The position numbers were made by a program, and so were the translations under genes. Under the pieces are notes generated by a model, which was given only the letters and a program-made list of their open reading frames with translations, was not told where the DNA came from and searched no databases. Positions 1 through 12,600 of a DNA stretch of 64,000 bases are shown one piece after another; positions within the stretch are counted from its first letter, which is position 1; each line of letters starts with the position of its first letter. Origin of the DNA: Hydractinia symbiolongicarpus (taxonomy: Eukaryota > Cnidaria > Hydrozoa > Anthoathecata > Hydractiniidae); the NCBI RefSeq assembly GCF_029227915.1, contig NC_079877.1:14261351-14325350 (forward strand), given 5' to 3'.

Positions 1-2025
1 CGTATTCATCATGTTGAGTATAAAAAGTTTTAGATTTTTTTTCTGGGCATGCCACTAAAAATATTCATTATTATTATTATTATTCCTTCAAGCTGGACTT
101 CGTTCCTAACCTCTTCTAAGAAATTGCATCTACTTCTCTACGCAAGACTGTATGTTAAAATCTGTGTCTCGAGAGAAGACATGGAAACAACGTCATTTTG
201 CTGTCAATACTAATACTTAAAACTCTTGGTATTCCAAGTTACACTTCAGGGTTGCAACTCTTTTTATATAGTCAAACTTGATGATTGAGTGTTTCTGATG
301 AGAAATTGCACGGTAAAAAAATGAGGAGATTTAATGAAATTTTTCTATTTTTCAAAAGAAACTGTTGCTATGAGTGGCGAATAAATAATTGCTAGGGCCA
401 ATGACGCACTTGTTTGCATTTTAAACTCGAAAAAAACAAAAAAAGGAGGAAGGGGGTCATAAAACTAAAATTACGGAGATTTAAGAAAACTTTTAAGAAG
501 CAATCATTCGGAGGAAGTGTGGGGAGTTTTAAGACTTTTTTTAAAATTAAGAAGACGCTGAAATCCTGCACTTTGAGGACCACAAACCTGTTGAATTATC
601 AGTAAATATTTCAAACGCGATTTCAGGAAAAAAATTCTAAGGACTCGTTTATCTATATAATAATACGCCAGTTCCGTGTGTCTGCAACAGTGGATATGTT
701 CATTCTCCTTTGATCTTACCGAAATTTACTCTGAAGTAACCGAAAAATGCATGTCTAATATGTTAAATTTTCTGACGTTACGGCACTACGTCAATATCCT
801 TTTGGTAGAGACTTTGCTGACGTCAGAAAAATTTTAAGCCCTTATATCTTCTTAGGCATTTATCAAAAACATACGATACTAAACATTGTTTTGATCAACG
901 TTTCAACCTCTACACATTACAGACAAGGAATGACTAAATTTCACCAATTTTCTTTTTGTATATGCACTGCTGACGTCAGCAAAAAATCTAAAACAACCTA
1001 TTTTTCCATTGTTCTTCTTTCTTAGTGGAATTTCCATGGGGTTTATCGACTAGTTTTAAATAATAGTTTATAATTTTTTTACAATATATATTTTATGTCA
1101 GGGAACAACCCTTCATTGTGTGCAGCCATATTATTGTCACCCCAAATATTTAGACGAGATATAGTCACTTCAATGTTGGAAACAGTTATCGAATTGGGTC
1201 TTGTGTTCTGAATGTATACATTAGATATACACCGAATTGCCTACCCAATTTCTCTGACACAACATGGGTTGACCCTTAGCTGTGGTGAGTACACTTGCTA
1301 AACATTCCCGCGTTGTGAACTGAACCACAGACCTTGTGATTACGAAGCGAACTCCATAGGCACAAGGCCAAACGCCATATATATTGCGGGCAACGATAGT
1401 ATTCTTCTTTCAGCCAGCATGCTCTGGAAATAACAAGAATAACCAAAAAAAAATTTCTTTGTGACATTTTGCCTGTATTAAAAATTATACAATATTGCAG
1501 GCCCTGCCTTTCACACGCTAAAATAGGCCCAGCCTGAACAGTGTGTTTCAAATACTAGGTTTCGTCAACATTGATCCCAGGACCTGTTGTCTCTTTTTGC
1601 ATATCGGATGGCGTAAGAGCAGCGTCGATAAGAAACAAAAAGTCCTGGGAACGAGGTTGAGGTTTCGTAGTTCACTACTATTTCAAATTTACAGTAACAT
1701 TTTACATATAAACACTACAATTCAAACTAATTTCAACAACGACATAAAACAACCCCGCTCCCAATCAGAAAGTTCAATTGATACATGACGAGAGAACTGG
1801 GAACGAGGTTGAAAATATAGAAAAATAAAGATGTACAAAAATAAAAAACAGAATAAGAACAAAAACTTAAAATGGACTATAATGGACTAATTGAATCTAA
1901 CAAAAATATTGAATATGCACCAACTTTTAAAGAAAACAAAGAAACATGCAATGCGAAAAAAGACCTTTCCAAAATTTATTTTTTTTCATGTGTCGAGCAT
2001 ATCTTCCTGCATTCTTATTTAACAG
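1..2025. other. Left-edge non-coding DNA, probably intron of a plus-strand gene
   Basis: No coding exon here can be supported. The stretch holds an ATT microsatellite at about 67-84, AT-rich sequence and a SINE copy at about 1130-1370. It also holds two copies of a dispersed motif reading TGGGAACGAGGTTG at about 1650 and 1800. A pyrimidine-rich tract followed by AACAG at 2021-2025 looks like a 3' splice site for the exon starting at 2026. On that reading, at least the right part is the last intron of a gene that begins to the left of the window. Confidence 0.45.
1130..1370 (-). repeat. tRNA-derived SINE copy
   Basis: The complement of this stretch matches the plus-strand copy at about 48625-48870 over most of its length. 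Shared parts are a tRNA-like head (box A-like GTAGCCTTGTGG, box B-like GGTTCGGTCCA in the better copy), then a body with CCCATG, TGTGAGGGAAA and TTGGGTAGG, then a segment ending near TTCCAACATTGAAGTG. Internal RNA polymerase III promoter boxes plus an unrelated body are the hallmark of a tRNA-derived SINE. Ends are approximate. Confidence 0.6.
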
Positions 2026-2190
2026 AAGATAAAGAAAGGGGAAAAATCAACATGTACCGCTAAAATGGCTCCTCGTGGTAAAACCGATGTTTTTAAACCA
2101 CAACAGAAAGATCGTAAATCCAGGAAAGGTCTGTTTAAAAATCATCCCAATAAAAAGAAAGACTTTTGTATGAAGAAAAAAAAGCAATAG
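2026..2190 (+). CDS. Terminal exon of a lysine-rich protein (or a 41-residue small ORF)
   Basis: An open frame runs from a good splice acceptor (pyrimidine tract, AACAG ending at 2025) to a TAG at 2188-2190. A polyA signal follows 45 bases later. The exon would add 54 residues; the last 41 could also start at the ATG at 2065, which has a favourable context (CTAAAATGG). About a third of the residues are lysine or arginine. It includes KTDVFKPQQKDRKSRKGLFK and ends in KKKKQ. Such tails are common in nucleolar and ribosome-biogenesis proteins, but I do not recognise the family. Upstream exons would lie left of the window or were not seen. The gene runs tail to tail with the DGK gene. Confidence 0.5.
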   Translation, partial: KIKKGEKSTCTAKMAPRGKTDVFKPQQKDRKSRKGLFKNHPNKKKDFCMKKKKQ

Positions 2191-2235
2191 GCATATTTAA
2201 CAGTATTGAATTAAAAATGTGCATGTGCTGACAAC

Positions 2236-2241
2236 AATAAA
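2236..2241 (+). terminator. AATAAA polyadenylation signal
   Basis: A canonical AATAAA lies 45 bases after the stop codon of the plus-strand terminal exon. This supports that exon as a real 3' end. Confidence 0.5.
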
Positions 2242-2415
2242 GCTAATTTAACCATATCTGAGGCGTTGCATTAAATTTCCACCATAAATAAATTCTTTAT
2301 TCTATATTGTTTACTGTCATATATTATACATAGTCGAATTATATTCCTTAAAACCATTTGTTAAGCGGAAAAGAAACGTATAAAGTAAAAGGGAAGATAA
2401 AACAGTGGATCTAAT

Positions 2416-2459
2416 AAAACAAACAAACAAACAAACAAACAAACAAACAAACAAACAAA
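2416..2459. repeat. AAAC tetranucleotide microsatellite
   Basis: About eleven uninterrupted units of AAAC. The minus-strand reading gives a spurious run of leucine-cysteine-valine residues. Confidence 0.95.
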
Positions 2460-2780
2460 TGGACAATAAATAACATAACATAAGAGGCCAACGAAACAAG
2501 TTAATCAAACGTACCGATTAGCTGGAACGAGCGCCTCCACCATGTAAGGTCTCAAAAGAAAAGGGGACGGGGCACACTATTTTAAGGGCGTTCTTTTAAA
2601 GGTGGGTCTGGGTTCGAGTAAAACGATTTTTCAATGAGGTAAAGTTATGCTAATAACTTGGAACTAACTAATTAAAACAAAACAAACAAGCAAATTTTAA
2701 ATATAAACAAAAAAAAACTATTTAAAATATTACTTGAAATGAAAATATATGTATATAGACGAATGAGAAAACCATTCTCT

Positions 2781-2786
2781 TTTAAT
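2781..2786 (-). terminator. Candidate ATTAAA polyadenylation signal of the DGK gene
   Basis: ATTAAA on the minus strand about 210 bases after the DGK stop codon. It is the commonest variant of the signal and the nearest good candidate. A canonical AATAAA on this strand occurs only further on, near 2296. Confidence 0.4.
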
Positions 2787-2996
2787 ATGTCGGAATAAAT
2801 AAATAAATAAATTAAGAGCCATTTTGTTCTGTATAATATCGTTTAACGCGGTCCGCTGCAGCAAAATTAAAAAATTTCTATGGAATGACCTCTACGACCA
2901 GCGTTGCTTACGAAGTTGTGTTCCTCACTTTTCTTTACCGCGTATTAGCTTTTAAAGTTTGACAAACACAACCTATACGAAGGAAGAATTTCGAGT

Positions 2997-3651
2997 TTAC
3001 GACACAGTTTTTCTTGTCCATTTCGATGATTTCGTTGCGTTTCTGTTGCGTTGAAGCTGTTTCGCTTTTTCGAGAATTCTCTTACTATGCCCAACTTTTT
3101 CAACTCCAAGTTCCTAAAACATAAACATTAAATTTCATAACCGCTTCACATTCGCCGTACAGAAAAATAATACTCAAGTTTTCTGTTACATCAGTATCTG
3201 TATTATGTCTGTCCGTGGATCTAAAGCGGCGTAAAAGGCGCACCAATATTATTTTTACCGATTTTATTGCGCCTCGCAGAATGAGAAGCACGAAATAGAT
3301 ATATTCCAAATATATCTGACGAGCGAATTCTTGTGAAATTAACATCAGGTTAACGACTAGTCAATTGTAGAGCAGCGTTAAGCGATAAATTTAATGTTCT
3401 TGAAAAACACCAACTTTCACTTTTACTCTTTTTTTACACTAATGATATAAAAAACAGAACCTCGATTTCTAATGCCCTGCAATCAGGATGTAACCGTACC
3501 TGTAGATCATTCCGTTCCAACGCAATCAGCTCAGGTCCTCTGATGTCGTGTTGCAAAAAAATCGATCTGTATTCACCACAACCTATAGTATCCAACCATG
3601 TGCATACTTCGTACACACTCCAATCATGCACGGATTTATTTTCTGTGTTCG
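2997..3651 (-). CDS. DGKD/DGKH-like: DGK exons 29 and 30: SAM domain and C-terminus
   Basis: Exon 29 (3500-3651) and exon 30 (2997-3113) together encode a sterile alpha motif domain. It starts at [17 protein letters not shown], continues through HDIRG and LERNDLQ, and ends with [14 protein letters not shown]. The SAM domain of type II DGKs forms helical oligomers that control membrane targeting. The intron between the exons falls after LQ, exactly between codons. The protein ends with a basic tail ([11 protein letters not shown]) and TAA at 2997-2999. The open frame continues a little way past the exon 29 donor, but that part does not resemble a SAM domain, whereas the spliced reading does. 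Confidence 0.93.
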
Positions 3652-6600
3652 CTGAAAGGAGATAATTAAAATTACTACCGACTTTTATTTCATCATTACG
3701 CTTTTTATTTAACAGTTTTTGAAAGTTCATGCCAATTTAATAAAGTCTAGTAAAAAGTTTTGTAGGAATGTAAAAGGAGTTTAACACACTTCTTATTTCA
3801 AATAATTTGTTCCCACTCTACGTGAAATTGTCTAAAACGATTTAGTACCACCTGGATAGGAATCAACTTTAATAAAAGGTAGTCCTTCTCCATTGATTTT
3901 TTCTGATATTTTTAGAAGTCAGATGGTTTGATTCCGTTTAGGCTTCACGTCTGTGCACTGATGGAGTTAGTGTGGCAAAAGGGAAGACATACTAACCAAG
4001 CGAGCTGTCTGACGTTTTCTCCCGACAAGACACCGCCTTCCTGCCGAACATGTTCCAACCCTTTGATGATTTTGAACCAGATTGAGTTCTTAATGGTGGG
4101 CGTGGCTGAAAAACAAAATGTTTGTTGTGCTATTTATTCCAAATAAAAGAAGAAAACACTGCATGGATTTCTGCAGAAATTAAACATCTTAAGAGAAATA
4201 ATTTTCGCGAATTTCGCAAGGTTTTTGCGAAAACTATCAACATTATTTTTTTCTTCTGTTTCTCCTAACACTTACGACAAAAATCTTAATTGTGTGGCTC
4301 CCTTAAAACGGCATAAATCAAAAATATCATAAATCTAATTCTCGCGAAAAATTTTTACTTCAAATTATTATTTTTGCAAAATCTTTCTCATGTAAAATTC
4401 TTGCAATAATTAATCTCCTGAAGGTATTTATTTAACTAGATGTGAAGCACAACGTGTACTACAAATGTAAATCCTTCACTACCTCTTCTTCAGCTGTCTC
4501 TTGTGTGGATTCCATATATGACTGCATTTCCTGGTCAGCTTTTGAAAGCGAAGCCACAATACGTTCTTCTAATTGACTAGAAAGCTCCTAAATAACAATA
4601 TAATTATTCTCATCACTGAAAGTTGAACGGCTCCTAAATTTCCTTTGCATTGGCCCGGTTCTATCTCTTATTCCCTAAATGATTGTACGCAAAGCGTTTG
4701 CGATCTAAGGTTATAGGTACGCCAAACGAAACTAACACTACTATTATTTACCTAAGATAGCCTTTTCAATTTTTTATGATACTTTTTCAATAAGGGTCCT
4801 GCGAAGGGGGGGTCCTAGTGCAATTGAAGCTCCCATTTGAGCTACGGAAACCGTGCACAATAGCTCAACTAGACAACCGCCTGAGATATCAATCCTATTT
4901 TCATGCTGAACTCAAGCAGAATTGATTAATTCACAATTTCGTAGCCACAACTCGAATCCACGACCTTCTGCACTGGAGGTGAACGTAGAACCACAAGGCC
5001 ACTAGTCTTGTTGACGATTCAATTAATAAGAGACTACTTAATAAATGTTTCATGTATTCAACTTGAGCCAAATGATAACTGTATATTCGCTAATGGCAGA
5101 TTATAACTCGAGTCGTATTTAGTTTCACAAATGGTTTTGCCCTCCCACGGGCTTACAGCTAGTCTTATGTTATAAACAATATCAATGTCAAGCCTAATAA
5201 ATGAAGGAGGCAATGGATGCACCGCTTCAGAGCAGTGACAGTGAGGAAATATTTAACCATTCTAAAGAACGTGTTTTGGTAACAATAAAAATATAAATAA
5301 TCGTACTTACTGGTTTCAAGGTCCACATTTTCTCGTTGACTTCGTTTATAAACGATTTCGAGACGGACAAAAATTCGGAAACTTCGCCGCGGCTGATCAT
5401 CTATATAGAAAAAAAGTAAAATAAACTATAATCTTCCGGAAATGTTTAATAATTCTCGCATATTTCATTACAGCGTGCTTACCGGACTATTTGGATTCTT
5501 CTGGTGAAAACGTTCCGTTAACGAAGCAAGATTCGATGCCATTTGGTACAACTCTTGTTGAACGACAGAATTCATCATCGATGCGGCTTTAACACTAACA
5601 CACAAATGGGGTCAGGTGAACTAAAGAAGCTTTCCACAAATCTATTACGAGGGTTCGCACTCTTTTTCAGAGTTGTGAAATTGACAAAGTTTGAGAACGG
5701 GTTTTCAGTCTTTAAAGATTTTAATGCTAGGTATTCTTTTTTTTTCTTTCTTTTTTTATGCGTACCCGAAAAAATAACTTTGTTCTCAGGTAAGAACACA
5801 ACAAACAGAGTTAAAACACGTTTATACACAAATTGTACACAATTTAAATCAAAAGCAACAATCACTTAATATATCATATTTCTTTGGGAAGATATTTTAA
5901 GTTTCTCTGCTTTGAGGAGATTTGAGGAACTTGTTTTAAGGTGTGACAGCACCTAAATCTCGCTGTGTCGCCTAAAGACAAAAGACGTATTTACCTTCGC
6001 ACAAGTGTCGTGACTGCTTCAGCAACAGGTGTCAGTGAAGTGATTTCATGCTCACTGAAAGGTTCCGACATGCGTTCGACTTTACATTGCTTCAATTCGT
6101 TCCATGACCGCAGAGTTTCTTCAAATTCCTACGTAACGAAAAAAGACTTTTGGTAGAAATAATGACTTTTCACAACACATGAACTTATAAAAAATAACAA
6201 CTGAATCACTAAATATAACTAAAAAGGAGAAAAAATCTACCCACCCGATCTCTCATCAACATAGGTGCTCTATTTTTATGGACAATCTGTATAATGCCAG
6301 GTGGTTGCATCCAAGCTTCACCATCTACTTGCACTGGTACAGCTTCATCGGTGATGGTTATTTTCACTGTGTGACACTGTAAAAAAATATACACATATAA
6401 ACTCACGCCCCAAGTAAGAAAAAGGAGGATATGACATGGCACAAATGATGTAAGTACTAAAATAATAAATATAAACCAATATTATTATAGATTAAAAATA
6501 AAGCTGTCTCCTTCATTTCTCCTATCTTTTACATACTCAATTTTAACACATTATTGTATGATGACAAGCCCAATTATTTGAAAATTTTGTACAAATTTTC

Positions 6601-9600
6601 GGAGGCTACCTTTTCCTTTATAAGGAGAGCTTGTTCATCAACCGAGAAAAAAAATTCTCTCAATAAAACTATTACATCACTACCTTTAGAATTATTCTAG
6701 CGTATAATTTCTTATTGTTAACGGTTTATATTTTTGTGTATAAATCTACGAACTTCTAGAAAATATAATTTATACGTGCTCATGGAGTGCGAAACCACCG
6801 AAAATTTGTACAAAATATTTTAAATAATTGGACTTGCCATCATATGTTATAATCTCTGCGTTTACATCAACATATTTAAACGTATTATATTTTGATAAAC
6901 AGAGGTTTCGTCAAAGTGACAATACCTTAATATGAGTGCCACATGTTTTAAACATCAGACGAAGTTAAGCACAAAAGAAGTAGGTAAGCAATACCTGTGA
7001 AATCCTATGATGTTGCATGCCCCCGAATACCTTTGACATACCCATCTGGCTTGCTCCGAGTACTGCTACAACTTCCAACATCTTGTCATCAAATGAAGGA
7101 GCGACGAAACCCTGTACAAGAGAAGCACATGAAACATGATAAAAATTTACACACGTATCATTCAAATAGTACGCAGTCGCACATACTCAAAGAGAAAGGT
7201 AGATATTCGTGACATTTATAAGAGCATACGTATCGATTTCAGCGAAAAAATTTAATCGACAACGATAAAAATGTAGAAGTACACTGAAGCCACATTGAGA
7301 AAACACAATGAGAGAACACGCTAAAAAGCATATGTTAAGAAGAATACATTGAGAACACGAATTAAAAAGTATATAAAGAAAACACCTTAAAAAGGGCACG
7401 CCAAAAAGGACACGTTAAAAGCACACGTCAAACAGTACACATCAAAAAGTACACGTGAAAAAACACACGTTAAAAAGGATACATTAAAAAGCAAACCTAA
7501 AAAGTAAACGACAAAAACACACGTTAAAGAAACACACATTAAAAAGCACACGTTAAAAAGTCCACCTTAAAAAGCACACATCGAAAAACCACACATCGAA
7601 AAAGACAGGTTAAAAAGTACACGTCAAAAAAGACACGTTAAAAAGCACACGTCAAAAACACACATTGAAAAGCATACCTTAAAAACAATACGTTAAAAAG
7701 CACACGTCAAGCTTATAAATTCAATGATTTACTTACATCAACTTCCTTCTTTGTTCCCCAAAAGTTTGAACCACCCATATAACTATAACACAAACCGAAA
7801 GGTTAATTTTTAACTTAAACAAACTTTGATTGCGACAGTAAAACGATTTATTATAACAATACAATAAATTGTCTGATACTAAGCTCTGATAGATCGCGAA
7901 ATGCACATAAAGAAAACAGTGAGTGTAAAAATTCTACTATCAGATTTTTGTAATATTATTTCTTATAAAGACTGATGGTTGCAGCGCAGCAACTTAATTT
8001 CAATAGATTAACTGGTTTGTAAAACTACCTTGGTATATTCAGAACAACAATTCCTTGTAAACTTGGTAGATTGATTTTATGACCATCCACCTAAAAATTT
8101 AATTGTGTAAAGGGGCGTTGAGTCGTGATCTCTTGCAACTGAAACACAAAGTTTACGGGAAAAGTATGGGCAAAATTAGTTATTTAACTTACTTCAGCAG
8201 TCTGTTATTTCAACACTTTAACAAAGGGAATTACATACAAGGACGTTTTATAAATTGGAGAAAATAGAATCAACAAGTGGAATGTTTCCCAATGTTGTCG
8301 ACGACATGATGGAATCAAAATTAAGATAGAGCTGCATTTACAACTGTGATAGAATTTTACATCAAGGACACCAAGATCAGTTCACCGGGCTCAAATTCTC
8401 GTTAACACGTTTACTTCTCATCTATAAGTTGGACGAGTCTGATCTACTTAAAACGATTTTGCGCGACAATTTTGTGCAGTAGAAAAGGATTGATTTTAGG
8501 GAGTAAAGTTAGAACACAAAAAAAATGTTTAAGGCGACAACATCATACGAAACTATAGTTTCCGTATTGAAAGCTAAATATCTCAGCTAACCTCTAGATG
8601 AACATTTTGTTCCAAGTTTCTGTAAGTACGATTTATAATTTCTTTTCCGCCCAACACACCGTACCAAATAAAGTTTCGAGTTCGACTTCTAAACAAATGA
8701 TAAATACGATAGATTATCTAAGCAAGTTTTGAAGTTATTATCGATATCTTCATAATGATAGCTGTTGTCTGTCTGTCTATTTATAACGGTGTTATAACTA
8801 CGCAGGAAATCTTAACACAGCAAATAACAAATGCGATACAGTTTTATCGACTTTGCTATGACGGGCAAGCTCCTGTGGACTTTACACGGGCTAACAAACT
8901 AGTTATATATATTAATACACTCAAAAAACTTTCAAACCCATTCTTACGATGTTAGAGCTAAAATAGTATCACCAACCTATCGGTAAGAAGCAACAAATGT
9001 TGAGAATGTAGCTTAAAATATATCTCATTTATTTTATTCGCAGCTTAAAGATTTTATGGGAGGTTAGCAAGTTGCAACGGGTTAAATTTAAAGGGACGGG
9101 CGAACCTGTGAATTTTCCACGGGCAAACGACTTCTTTATAATAATAGCCGTATTCTGTCTGTCACTGCGCGACATGTCACCGCAAGTAGCGGCCCTGCAG
9201 CTTTATTTCGGATACTCGGCAGACCCCGTTTTGTTATCGTTTTTTTTCGCGTAATAGACCAATCACGAGGCTTCATTTTCACTAAAAAACAATCCAACCT
9301 CTTCGCGGCCTCGCGGGGATTTTTCCACGAGTTGACGACTAGTCTATTATACTACTCGAACAGCACTGCAGCATATGCGCGTAAGAAACAGCGAACACAT
9401 TGCATCCTATCATCAATGTATCAGTTACCTGCATTTTTCTGGGTGTTCTTCTCGTTTGTTGTGGAAATCAAGTGAGATTTTCGCATCTATTCCTACACCA
9501 AAGTAATTGTTCATTGTGCACTTCTCGCTGTAGTTGTTTCTAAGAAAGAATGAAAGTCATAACAAATACTAAAAGTATAATAATTACGAATTTGAAAGAA

Positions 9601-12600
9601 AGTTAAAATACTTATTATCATTAATGACAGCATAACTTAATTTCACCTTGAGTGTGTCAAAAAAGACATTGGACTGAGAAGGGTAGTAAATTTATTCCTT
9701 ATATATGATATAGAGGGACACCGAAAACTATCCTTATTTCAATTACTACAAAAGCCAAGGTTCCCCTGTTTATAAAATAGAAATCTATGGATGAAGTTTT
9801 AATCGTGTTTGTGAGAGCATAGAGATAATTTTCGGACTTCATTGTTCAACTTTTATCATAGGCGTTTAATTAAGATGTTATTCGACAGTGTGTGTTAATT
9901 CGACAGTGGGCGTTAATTCGACAGTTGGTGGTATTTAGATAAAATAGCTAAAAGTTTGCATACAGTTGTTCATGTTCATCCATCCCAGGTAAAGCTGTAG
10001 CACAAAACGCATTAGCATTAGCCAGCAGGACTTTACTGATGATTCCCTCCGCAGCAACAGGTTTTTGAAACGCTCTCGCAATCACCGTACCGGGATAAAT
10101 AATCGTGTTGGACGGTTTATTTTTCGAAAAAAACAAATCGGATTTCAAATTGATGAAAGGCGATGTAGGTGTTGATAAGGACGCGCGTACAGCTGAAATA
10201 TAAAATGAAACATACAATAAAATATAAAATAAAAAAAATATAAAAATGTCCCGGCTAAAGATAAGATTAATATTCAGAGCAGTACGAATTCTTTTAAATT
10301 AAATCAATCAAGAAAATTCTATTAAATTTGGGGCAGAAATTATACTTAATTAAGTAACATGAAATAATTCACAAAACTGGTTTTTCAGCATTTCGAAGGA
10401 TAATATTTCGCAAGCCTTTTAAAGGATAATATTTTGCAAACCTTTTAAAGGATAATATTTTGCAAACGTTTACAAAAAACGTTCACAAGGTCTTTAAATT
10501 GCAGACAATTTTACATTTTTGGTTCAACGAATAAAAGTCAAGTCGCATATATTCATAGTCAAGAAGGTATATCAACCACATCACTTACTTGGCACTTTTA
10601 ATTGATTTGAACGCTCCATCGCAGGTGAAATGTTTAATTTCGCAATAGCTTTGGTCAGCATAATATCACCTTCATCCTGACGTGGAAGAGTGGTGGTGAT
10701 GGCTTTCCCAGATTTCTCCGGCAGAAGTAGGTCTTTTTCTTTCTCATCACTGTCATCCTTCTCGTCAGCATCTATTATCGTTTCCGGCAAATCATCCAAC
10801 ACCTGCGCGAGTGTGGAATTGTTTTTTGACATGGCATTCGTGGCTGTTATGATGCTTTGAGCTATGGCCTCACTTGTTTGACTGTTCTGTGCATCAACAG
10901 CTGAAAAATTAGAGATGTTAACTAGGTTAATTAGACTAATTTCACGAGTAGCTTCAGTAAACACACAAAATTCTTCACTCCCTGTAAGAGCATTTCAAGA
11001 GTCCCCCAAAGAGATAAGTTAACTTTCATTAAGCCTGGTTTTTATTATGGGTTAACTTGAGTTAATGCGGGTTCATTTTTTTTCCGGTTAATTTTCTTTT
11101 CATCAGTGAAAAACAGTATTCGTAGTTTCAACGTGAGAAAAAGATGACATGTTTATCGTCATTTTTTTTCTTGAAATATGGCTTGCAGACAATGAGTGAA
11201 GGTAAAGAAAGATCGGAGGAAAGATTTTGACAGTGGTAGTTTACTGGCACAAAAATTGGCAAAATAAGTCGTATCGGGTTGTGCCTGCAAAATGCACGTT
11301 AAAGGTTAATGTGCAGTTCGTGCGCTGGTCGCAGATAATGTTACAGGTCTCTACTAGGGTGGGATAAAAAATTAACTTATCAAAATTAGATTACGTAACC
11401 TTATAGCAAAATCTGGGCTTTAGAGGCACACTGTCCACAACAAAAAACTTAAATAATTACTACCTAATAACAACACTAAAGAAATGAAAGATGACACACC
11501 ATACCTTTTTCAGTGTGATCAAGGATTTCCCGCATGGCTTTCTTTAAACTATTCGCACGTGACCATAAGTGCTCTTTCGGTATAAACACTTTCTGTTTTG
11601 GTCTTCTTTGAAGCATGGAATGGAGCTCATCGTTAGCTAATTCTGGTTCGCTATGCCATTTCGAGCGATGATGAGACTGCAACGAGGAGATATCTAGGTT
11701 CTCCATCGTGCTGCTTCTTCTATTGTCGTTCAAATTTTTAAACCTGCTGCTAGCTTCTGATTCGATTTGTAATGTGCGAAGGAGCAAGTTTAGCTTATGC
11801 TGTAACGTTAGACATTTGTTCGGTAGAGACTGTGCATCAGATTCGTTACCAGGCTCTGAAGAAACTTCTCTAACCACTTCAACAAAGTCTTTGATGGCCT
11901 CACAAAGGAATCTAAAAACATTAACCCAGTGTTATCTTTCTTCACAGAACGAAGGATAACTGCTTTCAAATTAGGTAATTTCCACTGGATGGAGCAATTT
12001 TAACATTAAGACATTAACATTTAAAGGATTGACACAAAGATAACAGCATCGCCTGACGAATGCTCCGCAAAAGCTAGGCTGCTAAATTTCTATCTAGACA
12101 GATGTGTAGGGCGGATAAGGGGCGTTAAAAATGCGCTTGTCGTAGTTAGGTGAAGCAAATCGAGAAAATGGGACATGCTGACGTCATCAATAATTATGAC
12201 AGTTTGAGGTTTCGAATCTAAGCAAATAAGTCTGTTTGTGATCATTGAAAACTGGACTTTGTCAACTTAAAAATGCGTGTGTCTAATATGAAATGGTCGT
12301 AAATTATTGCTTGTGGGTATGATCTTTGAAATTAAGCATTGATTCCAATAATCGTTTGAACATGACTGTAGCACCACAAAACGCCAACAAGAAATTCACT
12401 TAAGTCTGTTTGACAATTTAGAAACTATATTAATTCTGCAATACAAACAGGTTTTAGAAATTGCAATTTCTATTCCATTTAAGACTGAAAAACTAAGTAT
12501 ATAGTTCAAACAAAGCAACATTTTTACACTTTCGTATCATTGAATCCTAAACTGCCACAGAAACCAAAAATTCGTCAAAGACAATTATATAAACATTAAC

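Larger units (their letters stand above)
2191..2996. other. Spacer between two convergent gene ends
   Basis: This stretch separates the stop of the plus-strand exon from the stop of the minus-strand DGK gene. It holds both polyA signals, an AAAC tandem repeat and a short AAAT run at about 2795-2811. No open frame here has coding character. Confidence 0.6.

Noticed and set aside
3434-3499. Open-frame extension past DGK exon 29
   Set aside because: Reading on past 3500 loses the SAM fold. Splicing at the GT at 3499-3498 to 3113 restores [14 protein letters not shown], so the extension is intron.
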